Made by a program: the position numbers and the translations under genes
NCBI RefSeq assembly: GCF_000313135.1
Contig: NW_004457323.1
Span: 63,332 to 100,172 of the forward strand
Length of the DNA: 36,841 nt
Source: Acanthamoeba castellanii str. Neff
Taxonomy: Eukaryota > Discosea > Longamoebia > Acanthamoebidae
Reading direction: 5' to 3'
Notes under the pieces: generated by a model
The model's database searches: none
Told to the model about the DNA's origin: nothing
Seen by the model: the letters and a program-made list of their open reading frames with translations, nothing else
In this document: positions 1-10,788 of the stretch, piece by piece
How positions within the stretch are numbered: position 1 is the stretch's first letter
How the letters are laid out: each line of letters starts with the position of its first letter

Positions 1-3000
1 CACCCCTGCAGCAGCAGCGGCAGGAGCTGGAGGGAGCCAGTGCCGCGGCCGAGGGCGCGGGGGCGGCCCTGCGCACCCACTGGACGTTCGCGCCCACGTT
101 CGACGTGCGCGAGATGACTCGGCTGCTCGACCACGACAACCACGACATGCGCCAGCGCTTCAGGGCCTTCGCCAAGCACCCACTCTTCCTCGTCCAGAAC
201 AACATCCCCCTCGACAAAGAGCGGGAGGTCGCCCTCCAACGTACGTACACACATCTTTTCCCACAGAACAACAACACTTGGGTCCAATCCATTTTCTATT
301 CTTGAGAAAATAGACAAGCCCTGAAGCTGGTGGTTGTCGTGGTCGAGCAGCCGGGAATAACAAAGGCCTTGTGGGGGGGGGGCGAGCAGGTCTGCAGCTG
401 ATCTGCGACAGCGACTTCCTCTCCGTGACCGACTTCAGCAGCAACCCCAAGCGCATCTTTGCGGCGCACGAGCTCACGGGCCTCGTCGATGGCTCCACCG
501 CCACCAAGATGACCGTTCAGGTACCGTAGAGAGAGAGAGAGAGAGAGAGAGATCTATATACACAGACACGCCCGTCTCGTCCGCTGGGCAACAAAGGCAC
601 GGCAATTGGTGCCTCCACCCACTCACCCACTACCCACCCACCCAACCACCACCGCAACAGTTCAACCTCTTTGGCGGGACTGTCTTGAAGCTGGGCACCG
701 AGAGGCACCACAAGCTGCTGCTCAAGGGCATCGACTCTCTCAAGGACATCGGATGCTTTGCCCTCACCGAACTCGGTACTTACTACTTACTACTTACCTG
801 CTACTACCTGCTACTGCTGCTGCTGCTGCTACTGCTGCTACTCTATCCGCCTTCACCACTTCAGCCCCCCCCCGCGACCGTGTGGCCCGTCAGCTCTAAC
901 GTGGTCCCCTACCGCACACCTGTTCTTGCTTCTTGCTTCGCCCTTTGCGGTGCAGGGTACGGCAACAACGCCGTGGAAATGAGGACCACCGGTACCGCAC
1001 CCCCCCCCCCTCTTCTCCCTCCTTTTGTTAAGGCACCGGCACCACCCATGCCTTCCGCCTGTTCGAGGTGTCGTGCCTGCCACTGTGCGCGCACGTGTTA
1101 TGTAGTACTACATTAGTACTAATGATTACTATTTCTACTATTTCTATTTCATGATCGTCATCGTTTCCTGCACGACGACCAGCCGAGTACGACGCAGCGA
1201 CGGACGAGTTCATCATCAACACGCCCTCCGTGCTGGCGCAGAAGTACTGGATCACCAACTCGGCCATCCACGCCAAGTGGGCGGTCGTGTTCGCGCGCCT
1301 CCTCATCCACGGCCAGGACTACGGCGTGCACGCCTTCCTCACCCGCATCCGCAACGACGACCACTCCGTGTGCAAGTACGACACCTCGCTCGCGCTGCTA
1401 TACCCCCCCTCCCTTCCACCCACCCACCTCATTTCGCCGGCCCGTTGCGCCCAGGGGTGTGCGGGTGGAGGACATGGGCCGCAAGATGGGCATGAACGGT
1501 GTCGACAACGGCAAGCTCTGGTTCGACCACGTGCGCGTTCCGCGGCTCAACCTCCTCGACGCCCACTCGCAGGTGGCCAAGGGCGGCGCCTTCACCTCCT
1601 CCATCAAGAGCGCGCGCGGCCGCTTCCTCACCGTGGCCGACCAGCTCCTGGTACCACACACACACACACACACACTTCTCTCCCCTCCACGCACACGCAC
1701 ACGCACACGCACACGCACCCCTGCCCTCTATCCCTTTCCGTTTTACGCACCAGACTCGCTCATCCCTGGATCTCTCTCTCTCTGTGTGTGTGTGTGTCGC
1801 TGTGTTTCTCGCGCGTGGGCGTAGAGCGGGCGCATTTGTATCGCGTCGATGCTGATCGGGGGCTCCAAGACCTCCCTCCTCATTGCCATCCGCTACGCCT
1901 CCTCCCGCCTGGCCGTGGGTCCCACCGGCAAGAGGTGCACGTCTCCTCCTCTGCTACGAGTACGCGTGTCGTGCGTGCCGTGTGCGGCATTCGCACACCA
2001 CCGATCACGCTCACACTCACGCGTGTTGATGATGATGATGCGTCGTGTGTGTCGTGTGTCGTGTGTGTGTCGCGTGTTTCCGTTCAGTGATACGCCCATT
2101 CTGGCCTACCAGCTGCAGCAGCGCGCGCTGATGCCCCTGCTGGCCACCACCTACGCCTTCAACTTTGGGCTGGACTACGTGAAGGACTACTTTGAGCGCA
2201 CCACCGTGGGCGACCTCAAGGGCGACGCCATGGCGTCCAAGTGGCTCGTCATCCTCTGCTGCGCCCTCAAGCCCGTCGTGACGTGGAACGCCAATGAGGT
2301 CAGCCTCGTCTGCCGCGAGCGCTGCGGAGGACAGGGTATGCCCTCACCCCCTCCCTCACCCCCCTACCGCAACAACTCCCGCCCCGCCCCGCCCCGCCCC
2401 AATCCAACGATACCGATGGTCTCCCTGCGCCTTCCCCGCCCCTCAGGCTATCTGGCGTGCAACCGGTTCTCCGACGCCGTGGGAGGCGCGCACGCCGGCA
2501 TGACGGCAGAGGGCGACAACGCGGTCCTCATGCAGAAGGTGGCCAAGGAGCTCCTCGACATGCTCCGCGCCGGACAGGTCAACCCTCGCTCCCGCGACGA
2601 CTCCATCAAGCAGGTACACCCCCCCCCAACCCTTTGGCAGCGTGCGGTGCGTCGTCATGCGTCGTTCCTCACCGCCGCCGCAGGACCTGAGGAGCCTGGA
2701 GTACCTGGGCTACCTGTTCGACCTCCGCTTTGGGCAGCGCCTGCTGGGCCTGGCCACCTCTCTGCAGCGCCAGCTGGGCGCGGGCCAGCCCCTGTTCGAC
2801 GTGTGGATGAAGCAGGAGAGCGACGCCATCCAGGCCACCGCCAAGGCCTACGCCGAGCACGGTACGACCTGCCCCCCCCTCGCTTTGCTTCCCCACCCGC
2901 CTGCAATCTCTCTCTCTCTCTCTTGCCCCCCTCCCTCCCGAGTACGCTGGTGGTGGTGGTGGTGGTGGTGGTGGTGGTGGTGGTGGTGGTGGTGGTGGTG

Positions 3001-3568
3001 GTGGTGGTGGCTGTGTGGTACGGGGGATGTACGCTATTTACGTCGTCGTTGTCGTCGTTGGCACTCTGCGTGTGGCCCATGCAGTGACCATCGGCCGGTT
3101 TGGCAAGAACGTGGGCAGCAGCGGGCCGGCGCTGCAGCCCATCCTGGCGGACCTGTACCGCCTGTACGCCCTCACCAGCATCGAGAAGGACCTGCCCTGG
3201 TTCCTCTGCCACGGCATCCTCACCATCGGCCAAGGTACCGGGCTCACTTGCGTGGCGTCATCGTCATCATCATCATCATCCACGTCACCGTCATCATGGG
3301 CGATGATTCTAAGCACCTGTGCGCACGCTCTCGCGGCTCCTCCTCGTCGTCGTGGTCGTGGTCGTGGTCGTGCGCAGGGAGGGAGGTGGGCGACGCCGTG
3401 CGTGCCCTGTGCTCGGCCCTGGCGCCCCAGGCGCTCCACCTGACCGACGCCTTTGGCATCCCCGACTACGTGGTGCAGGCGCCCATCGCCCTCGACTGGC
3501 AAAAGTACAACCTCGTCGACAACAAGGGCGAGTGCGTGGACTACCTCAAGGAGGAGTTCCGCCTCTGA
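1..3568 (+). CDS. ACOX: Acyl-CoA oxidase, 5' partial
   Basis: FAD enzyme of peroxisomal beta-oxidation: it oxidises acyl-CoA to trans-2-enoyl-CoA and passes electrons to O2, giving H2O2. Twelve exons fit: <1-240, 390-520, 661-775, 956-991, 1183-1375, 1455-1650, 1825-1934, 2088-2335, 2447-2613, 2684-2861, 3085-3234, 3378-3568. They give 650 residues, open to the left edge, so the true start lies outside. Seen: CFALTEL followed by [12 protein letters not shown] (flavin/substrate region of the acyl-CoA dehydrogenase fold), [19 protein letters not shown], and [12 protein letters not shown] followed by [11 protein letters not shown], whose Glu matches the family's catalytic base. The length suits a nearly complete oxidase. 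The C-terminus is EEFRL, which is not a canonical PTS1 (SKL-like), so import may use an N-terminal signal outside the window or a partner. Several introns carry C-tracts just after GTAC donors. Family assignment is firm; chain-length preference cannot be read. Confidence 0.93.
2948..3010. repeat. (TGG)21 microsatellite in an ACOX intron
   Basis: An uninterrupted run of TGG triplets lies in the 2862-3084 intron of the acyl-CoA oxidase gene. The sense strand of the intron is therefore G-rich upstream of its acceptor, and the same intron has a C-run just after its donor. Confidence 0.95.
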
Positions 3569-3937
3569 GCTGCTGCTGCTGCTGTCCCGCGTGGCCGCCA
3601 CCACCACGCGCCCTACCCACCACCACCCTCACAAGCCCACGCCCTTCCCCCGCACGCGCGGGCACAGCATACAATAAATAACGAATATATATTTATAGCG
3701 ACACGTTGCTCTGTGCGGACCTGTGGACGTCAAGGCTGTAGCAGTCACAGTAGCAGTACTTGGAGCAGTAATAGTAGTGGTACACACCGCAGGCGCCGTT
3801 GGCCGCTTAGCCCTGGGGACTGGCAGGCGGCTCCTGGTGGCGGATATATTTCTCTGCGGCCATTCAACACACACACACGCACACCACAGCCACGCCAACG
3901 TGAGACGTGAAGCCGTGGGGGCGGCGGTGGGGATTTC
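3569..3937. other. Convergent 3' intergenic region ACOX / RhoGEF
   Basis: This 369-base stretch separates two converging stop codons. It holds the ACOX 3' UTR with an AATAAA, and a short (CA)n tract near 3870-3885. I see no supported ORF, RNA gene or repeat element in it. No AATAAA was recognised for the minus-strand gene. Confidence 0.7.
3673..3678 (+). terminator. AATAAA poly(A) signal of ACOX
   Basis: A canonical AATAAA lies about 105 bases after the ACOX stop, followed by AT-rich sequence. It is the only good polyadenylation hexamer for this gene in the interval. Confidence 0.6.
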
Positions 3938-6900
3938 TTATCCCCAGGAGAGAGGAGGAGAGGGGGAGGTACCGACGGTACCGACGGCAGAGGGCACGCG
4001 CCGATGGCCGCGCAGGAGGTTGGGGAGGTGGGCCAGGGCGGCGTTCACTTCGTCCACCCACGAGGCCTTCTCCTCCTCGCTTCCCGCCTGCAGCGTGAGC
4101 TTGTCCTGGCCCGCCTCGCGTCCCACCACCGAGAAGCCGAATGGCACTGCCCCAGCAACAAACAAACCTGACAGTCAGCCGCAAAGAAGTAGAACACACA
4201 CACACACACACAACCACCACCACCAGGCACAGGAGCTAAATAAATAAATAAATAAATCAATGTACCAGACTTTTCGTCCCACACGAGGAGGCCGGCGAGG
4301 GGGATCTTGGGGCTCTTGGGGGTGTAGACGGCGGCGGGGTCCTTGCCCTTCTTGACGGCGAGTACGATGATGTCGTTGAAGAGGATCACGGTGCAGTTCT
4401 TGATGGACGCGCTGCCGTAGGTGACCTTCACAAAAACGCCCTCCCGGATGAACTTCCTCGTGGCCTCCACCAGTTTGAGCGCCTGCACGTGCGCGCGCGT
4501 GAGCCGTGGGACTTGGCCGCAGCCGCAGCAGCCGAAGGGTGGGGGGGGGCGTACGGGCTGTTCCTTGGTGTCGAGGAACTGGCGCTGGAGGAGGAGGAGC
4601 TTGTTGAGGTTGTCGTTGCGCTGCTTCTGGTTGTTGATGGTGGTCACCACCTCGTGCAGGCCGTCGAGGCACTTGCGCAGGTTGGCGTAGTCAGGATGGG
4701 TCTCGGGCGTGTGCTTGAGGAGCTGCTGGAAGAACAGCGGATACCGCGTCAGTCGCTGCATGGGCTTGATGAGGAAGCTCTCCAGATCGAGCCGGTTGAT
4801 GTCCGGCAGGTCCCGCATCTCCTCCAGCAGCTGGTGCAGCTCCGGCTTGGCATCCTTGAGCTCCTTCAGACGCGTACCGGCCTGCGTCTGGTTGGAGCAG
4901 TACTGCGTGTAGAGCCGCAAGTACTCGATCTGCGCGGCACCACACACGACACACGACACACGACACACGCAACACGTGCGTACACACGACACACGACACA
5001 CGACACACGACACACGACACACGACACACGACACACGACACACGACACACGACACACGACACACGACACACGACACACACGACACACGACACATGACACA
5101 CGACACACGACACACGTGGGCGTAAGTAGTCTCGCGGTGGCCGGCAGAGCCGAGCCGCGCGTCGTGTCGTGTCGTCGTGTGGTGTGGTATCGTGTCGTGT
5201 CGTGTCGTGTCGTGTGTACGCACGAAGGAGAGGAATCGTTCGCCGACGTTGGAATGCTCGGTGGGCAGCCTGTCGAGCCCCTCCATGGAGTCAAACAGGG
5301 TGCGGTTGAGGTTCCGGATCTGGTCCACGTTGGAGAAGATCGCCGCGATGTCCGGCCCCTCCACCAGCCCGTTCTCCCTCAGCCTCCGCATGTACTGCTA
5401 CTCTCCCCGCACACGCACACGCACACGCACACGCACGCGAGCGTTGGCGAGATGAGCGGGTCTGGAGAAGGAGGAGGAGGAGGGGGTAATCATGGTGCGG
5501 CATACCTCGACGATGATTTCGAGGTCCTTGACGTACTTCTTCTCTGTCTTGACGAGCTCCTTGACGACCTCCTCGCGCATGTCGACCTTCCTGCGTTCGC
5601 CGCTGCCCGCGTGGTCGATGCCGCTCCCGTCAATCTCCCCGCCTGACTTGCGGGCGCGGCCGACGTCGTCCTCCTCGGCCTCGGCCTCCGGGTCCTCCTC
5701 CTCCTCGTCGTCCCCATCACCGCCGCCGCTGCCGCGGAGGAGGTCCTCGCGGCTGCCGCCCTTGCCCCCGGCGCCCCCCGGCTTGGCGTCGAACGAGACC
5801 GCCCGCGAAAGCGTGCGCTGGTCCCCGTCCTCCGACGATGACGGCGGCCGGTCATTGCGCACGATCGATATCTCCTCCTTCTTCGGCGTCTTCACCCTGC
5901 CACCGTTGGTCATTGGTCGTTAGTGTCATGCGTGTGGTGTGGTATCGTGTCGTGTCGTGTCGTTGGTCGTGTCGTTGGTCGTGTCGTGTGTGCGAATCGA
6001 TTCAAGTGGGGCGCCAAGTTAGGGTGGTGGTACCGGAGGGACTTCTTGGCGTTCTTGGCGGCCTTGAGGAGGCCGGAGTCGTCGCGGGAGGAGTCCTTGT
6101 CCTTGTCCTTGTTGGGTGGGCCCTTCTTGGCCTGCTGCTCCCGCTCCCGCTGCTCTCGCTCCTCGCGGAGCTCCTTGGCCTTCTCGCTCTGGAAGTCGAA
6201 CTTCTTGAGGTTGCGGGTGATGTCCTGCCAGCTCTTCTTCTTCTCGAGCCGCGCCATCATCGTGCGGGGCGACAACAACAACTGCTGCTGGACTGCCGGC
6301 TGCTCCCTCTCGTCCTCCTCGTCCTCCTCGTCCTCTTCATCTTCATCTTCGTCCTCTTCATCGTCGTCGTTGTTGTCGGGCTGCTGCTGCTCCCGGCCCC
6401 GCCTGGCCGAGATGTCGTCGCGATTGACGAGCTCGACGGCCGGTCCCTCCATGAGCACCGACCACCGGATTTTGTCGAGCCTCTTCACCGCGCCCCGCCT
6501 CGCCCCGCCCGCTGCCGCCGCCTTGGCCCCGCGGGCGGCCTCGGCCTCGACATTGGCGCTCTGCTCGCCCTCGCCCGCCCTCGCCCCGCCGGCGGCCGCC
6601 GTAGAGGCGCGCGGGGAGGCCGCGTCCTCGTTTTCGCCGCCCACCACGACCACCACCTTGGCGGCAGCGGCGGCAACGGCGGGATGTCGGCCCGCCGGCC
6701 TGTCCTTGTCCTGCTCTCTCGCGGCTTCCGCCTCTCCGCTGTCGCTGCCGCCGCCGCCGCCGGCGGCTGTCTGGTCGTCTCCAGGGCCGCCGCGCTCGAT
6801 GGCCGTTCCGGTCTTTTCGCTCGAGGCCCGCTTGCCGCCGCTCTCGCCCGTCCGATCCCTCTCACGAATGCCACTTCCTGGGCTACTGCACGATGCACAC

Positions 6901-9900
6901 ACAACGACCAACGACACACGAACACGTGCGGTGCGAGAAGACGGATCAGCCGTGTGCCCAGTGGCAGCAGCAGCAGCAGCAGCAGCACTGTGAGGATATC
7001 TGTATATATATACCCGAGAGTAGTTGGGGAGGCGAGGATGAGAGAGCGGGAGCCACCGGGTGTGCGGGCGAGGGACTCCTTGAGCTTGAGGGCGTGCTGG
7101 AAGGAGATGCGCTCGAAGAGCTCCAGGGCCTGGTCGGACTTGAAGTCGTAGATCTCCGGACACTTGGCGCCCGTCGTCGCGATGTAGTTGAAGTGCATCC
7201 CCTTGACCCCTTCGCGGTGGCCCCAGTTCTTGATCTGCGTGAACGTGTGGGCCATGATCACCTCCTGCGCACACGCCACACGCCACATACGTATGACACG
7301 CACGTCAGATCTCTCACGACCGCCGGGCAGCAGAAACTTTTCATTCGATGGAAGATGGGGAGCTAGCTCGCTAGCGAGGAGAACCTGAGAGTTGGAGTCG
7401 AGGACGGTGATTCCCTCCCCGTCGAGCACGACCACGACGGCCCTCTTCCGTTCGGAGGCCTTCAGCTTCTTGATGCGGGGCGCTCGCCCCGGCTTGCACT
7501 TGCCCTGCGCCCATCTCTGCAGGAAGGCCGGACGAGGGAAGAGCGCCGGGTCATCATCATCGTCACCACCAACACCACCACCAGCAGCAGCCACCACCAC
7601 CACCAGCCACCACCACCAGCAGCCACCACATCGTCGCCGTCGTCATCTCCGCAGTGGCGGGAGCGGGGGGTGGGGTACCTGGGCCAGGTATTTCTGCGGG
7701 GCGACGAGGTCCACCTCCTTGATGGCGATCGGGCCGGAGGGTACCTGCGACCCTCCGCCTCCTCCGCCTCCTCCTCCTCCTCCTATTCCCGTCGAAGGGG
7801 CACCGCCGCTGGCTCGCGAGCTGCTGCTGCTTGTCGTAGTCGAGGTGGTGGTAGCGGCGACGGCGGCGGCGCTGACGTTGGTATTGACCTTGAGGCCCAG
7901 GCTGCTTCCGCCGCTGCCAGGCCTGCTGCCTCCCGAGCTGGAGTTGCGGCCGCTCGACATAGACGACGAGGAGCGGGGCGAGGGCGAGGGCGACGCCACT
8001 CGCGACCCGGCGGGCGACGAGGGCGAGGAGCGAGGGGTGATGACGGAGCGCGACGGAGCGCCCGAGATCGAATGGCGCGTGGCTGCGCGCGGGCGCGTGA
8101 CTGTCGGGGAACTGCCCGAGTTGGCGGTGAGCGGGGCCGGCTGCGGGACCGCGGTGCTGCTGCCACCGCTGCTTCGGAAGAGCGAGCGGCGGGAGATGGA
8201 CGGGAGCGAGGTGCTCCGCCCGCGCTCGCCCATGGAGCGGAGGGTCGGCTTCGAGGAGGACCCGCCGGATGATCGCGGTGCCGGAATGGCGGTTTCCTCC
8301 TTGGACGTCGTCGGCGACCACTCCAGCACCCGCCGCAACGACCTGCCCTCCGGCGTCGCCGCAGGGGCCAGCGGCTGCTCGGCACCGGCCACGGTGGACT
8401 TCTCCTTCTCCTTCTCCTTCTCCTTGTCCTTGTCCTTGTCCTTCTCCTTTTCCTTCTCCTTGTCCTTTTCCTTGTCCTTGTACTTGTCCTTGTCCTTGTC
8501 CTTCTCCTTCTCCTTCTCCTTCTCCTTGATTTCCTTTTTGGTGGGCTTGGTGGTGGTGTTGTCGTCGCGCTCGTCGTCGTTCTTGTCGCGGTGGGGGAAG
8601 AGCAGCCCCTGGAGGGCGCGCAGGGTGTCCTCGCGCTTGCTCTCCGACGACGAGGAGGCGGCCGCGGCGGCGTCGCGGGTCGGGTGGCTGAGGTCGCCGT
8701 CCTCCTTGCTCTTGTGGAGGGCGTCGAGGAAGCGGTTGGGCTCGCCGCGCCGGATGACCTCGCTCATGGCGCTCTTGCTCTCGCTCCGCGCCGAGGTCGG
8801 GCTCGGGCTGGAGCCCTTCTTCCAGAAGCTCAGGTTCTGCAGGATGTTGGTCGAGAACGACCCCTTCCGCTCCCGCAGCGTGCCGCCGTCCGGCTGCCCC
8901 GAACGCGGCGACAGCGACGACGGCCCCGGCCCCGGCCCCGCCTGCTCCGCGCCCGCTGCCGGGCTGCGCGGACTCGTGGCAAAGTACGAAAACGAGGAGG
9001 CCGGCGGCGAGAAGGCCGAGGAGGGCGAGGAAGAGGTGGAGGAGGCCGGCGGCGTGACGTGGAGGAGGCTCGGGCTCAGCCCGGAGCTGGGCGAGCGGCG
9101 GTGAGCCAGCGACGACGAGGTGGGGCTCTGCGGAGATCTCTTGTCGGCTCCGTCCGAGCCGGCCTCCGCCAGGCCGCCGCCCGCCGAGAGGGACTTGGCG
9201 GGGATGGGCGGCACCGCCTTGACCGCCGCCGCCGCATCAGGGCCGCCGGCGGGCGGGGGCTGCAGGCGCATCCAGCCGTCGATGCGGCCGGCCGTCACGG
9301 TCACGCGCGAAGGCCGAGGCGGCGGCACCCGCTTGACGGGCGCGGAGGCGCCCGACGGCGACTGCACGTCTGCTGCTGGTTGCTGCGGCTGCTGCTGCTG
9401 AGTAGCGGTGGCCCCGGCGGGCGAGGCCGGCGGTGAGGCCCGGGCCTGTTCGGGCGACGGGGACTCCTCGCCCTCCGACTGGTGGGCAACTCCTGACGAG
9501 GCGGCGGTGTCGCCCGCCGCCGTACAGAGAAGACCCCGCGACGGCGGTGTGGGCGATTGCACCGGGTGCGGGCGCGTGCGCGGCGGCACCTTTGGCCCGC
9601 CAGCCTCCTCTTTCCCGCCCTGAACGCGGCACGCGGCACACACGACACACGACACAACAGCACAACACGCACAAATGAGCACCGCTCGAGCGGAGGAGGA
9701 GGAGCAGATGAGAGAGAGAAGAGCAGAGCAGAGCAGAGCAGAGACCAGGGCGCAAGTGCGCGAGGGTGAGATCTCGACGATACCTCGGCGGCAGGAGGCG
9801 AGGAGGCCCCGGGGCTGGTAGTGGTGGTGCTGCTGATGGTGCCCGCGGTGGTGGCGGTATTGTGGGGCGGCTGCGGCTGCTGCTGCGGACGGTGATGGTG

Positions 9901-10450
9901 GGAGTTGATGGCCGGGGGGTTGGGGAGCGGCAGCGGCCGCGAGCGGTTGGAGGTGGAGGGGGAGACCGGCAGCGACGCGCGCGTGTGAGAAAGGGGTCCA
10001 GGCCGGCTCTCGCGCGACGGCACCGGCGGCGGCGGCGCCCCACGCAGCCGGTTGGCCGCTGCTGGTCCCGCGTCGGGGCTGACCGCGCCGCTGGTGGGTG
10101 GGCCTGGTGGTGTGCGCTGGGGCGACCATTGGGCCAGGCCCGTCGGAGGCGGGAGCTTACGCCCGCTGCTCTCCCCCGCCCCGGTGGCAGTAGCAGCCGG
10201 TGGTGCAGGTGCGGGGGCGCCTGTGGGTCGCCGAAGTGTGATGCCCCCCTGCGGGCTGGCATTGTTGCTGGCGCCGCCCACGTTTTTGGACCCCGGCCTG
10301 TCGTTTTACGGATTTATGGATTATTGTTACAGACTAAAAATATTCCCCCCCCCAACGCTGCGTGGAACCCAACCCAACCAAAGAAACACAATACTCTAGT
10401 ACTAATCATAAACGCGCCGAAGATGTAGAAGGAAAGGCGTACGAGTCCAT
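3938..10450 (-). CDS. Large RhoGEF with FERM-F3/PTB-like domain and DH-PH
   Basis: Guanine-nucleotide exchange factor for Rho/Rac GTPases. Exons on the minus strand: 10450-10443, 10297-9784, 9619-7679, 7516-7385, 7264-7014, 6885-6034, 5896-5506, 5394-5224, 4929-4555, 4482-4266, 4146-3938; 5,061 nt, 1,686 residues. Residues 1-800 are Pro/Ser/Ala-rich disorder with a Lys-Glu/Lys-Asp block near 538-581. Near 808-935 is a PH-fold F3/PTB-like domain (VVVVLDGEGITVLD, then FTQIKNWG, then a QALELFERI helix). An acidic run sits near 1117-1143. The DH domain (about 1340-1545) shows KKYVKDLEIIVE and FLIKPMQRLTRYPLFFQQLLKHT, the conserved helix that contacts the GTPase; PH follows (about 1546-1665, ending in EEEKASWVDEVNAAL). 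The start is an inferred 8-base coding exon (ATGGACTC); the next exon has an in-frame upstream stop and no ATG. One donor is GTTCTC. Target GTPase unknown. Confidence 0.88.
4941..5117. repeat. (GACACAC)n heptamer satellite in a RhoGEF intron
   Basis: Tandem 7-bp units, with a few 6- or 9-bp variants, fill most of the 5223-4930 intron of the minus-strand RhoGEF. In the transcript the tract reads GTGTGTC repeats, directly upstream of the acceptor at 4930. A partly complementary CA-type tract (5161-5220) lies next to the donor of the same intron. Confidence 0.95.
5161..5220. repeat. (GTGTC)n tract, donor side of the same intron
   Basis: Plus-strand GTGTC/CGTGT pentamers immediately follow the donor of the 5223-4930 intron on its sense strand, where they read as CA-rich repeats. 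A 32-base part (5177-5208) is identical to 5932-5963 in the next upstream intron of the same gene. Confidence 0.9.
5932..5963. repeat. Second copy of a 32-bp intronic repeat
   Basis: By direct reading this matches 5177-5208 base for base. Both copies include GTGTGGTGTGGTATCG followed by GTGTC units. This copy lies in the 6033-5897 intron of the RhoGEF. Confidence 0.85.
8399..8531 (-). repeat. Coding Lys-Glu / Lys-Asp dipeptide repeat
   Basis: A purine-rich hexanucleotide repeat on the minus strand encodes about 44 residues of alternating KE, KD and one KY inside the long third exon of the RhoGEF. Dense mixed charge of this kind can form a single alpha helix or a disordered spacer. Confidence 0.9.
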
Positions 10451-10788
10451 GCTGTATCGTCCTTTTGTTGGGCTCCTCTTGCCCCTGTAAAGCGGCAAAA
10501 CGCGGCGTTCGCTTTCTTCTCTTACTCCAGTCGCCTAATTAATTCGTGGTTCCTGCCCAGTTTTTGCCCGACAACGCCAGCGGGAAATAGCAAAGGAAAT
10601 TGTGGTTTCTCGACACAGTTCCGTTGCGCAAAAAGGCGCCAAAAGATGAGGGCGTTTGCGTTGCTGTGGTAGAGGGGTGCGAGGACTCCACAACTCCACA
10701 CCATAACACAAGAAGAAACGAGAGCAGGACACGACCACCACTGCGTCCAACACCGCACCCCAATCCGCTCCTCCCCAAAAGCAGAAAA
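10451..10788. promoter_or_regulatory. Shared bidirectional promoter, RhoGEF / RasGEF
   Basis: This 338-base stretch separates the divergent start codons of the minus-strand RhoGEF (ATG at 10450) and the plus-strand RasGEF (ATG at 10789). It contains an AT-rich TAATTAATTC near 10537 and no supported ORF. Both 5' UTRs and promoters must lie here unless upstream noncoding exons overlap the neighbour. No TATA box can be assigned with confidence. Confidence 0.6.

Noticed and set aside
4941..5117. CRISPR-like regular repeats
   Set aside because: The unit is 7 bp with no unique spacers, and it lies in a eukaryotic intron; it is a satellite.
5838..7151. Plus-strand 437-codon ORF
   Set aside because: It is the low-complexity shadow of RhoGEF exons on the opposite strand, with no family similarity.
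9237..10262. ATG-initiated alternative frame at the start of the RhoGEF
   Set aside because: It cannot be joined in phase to the exon at 9619; the frame beginning from the 8-base exon can.
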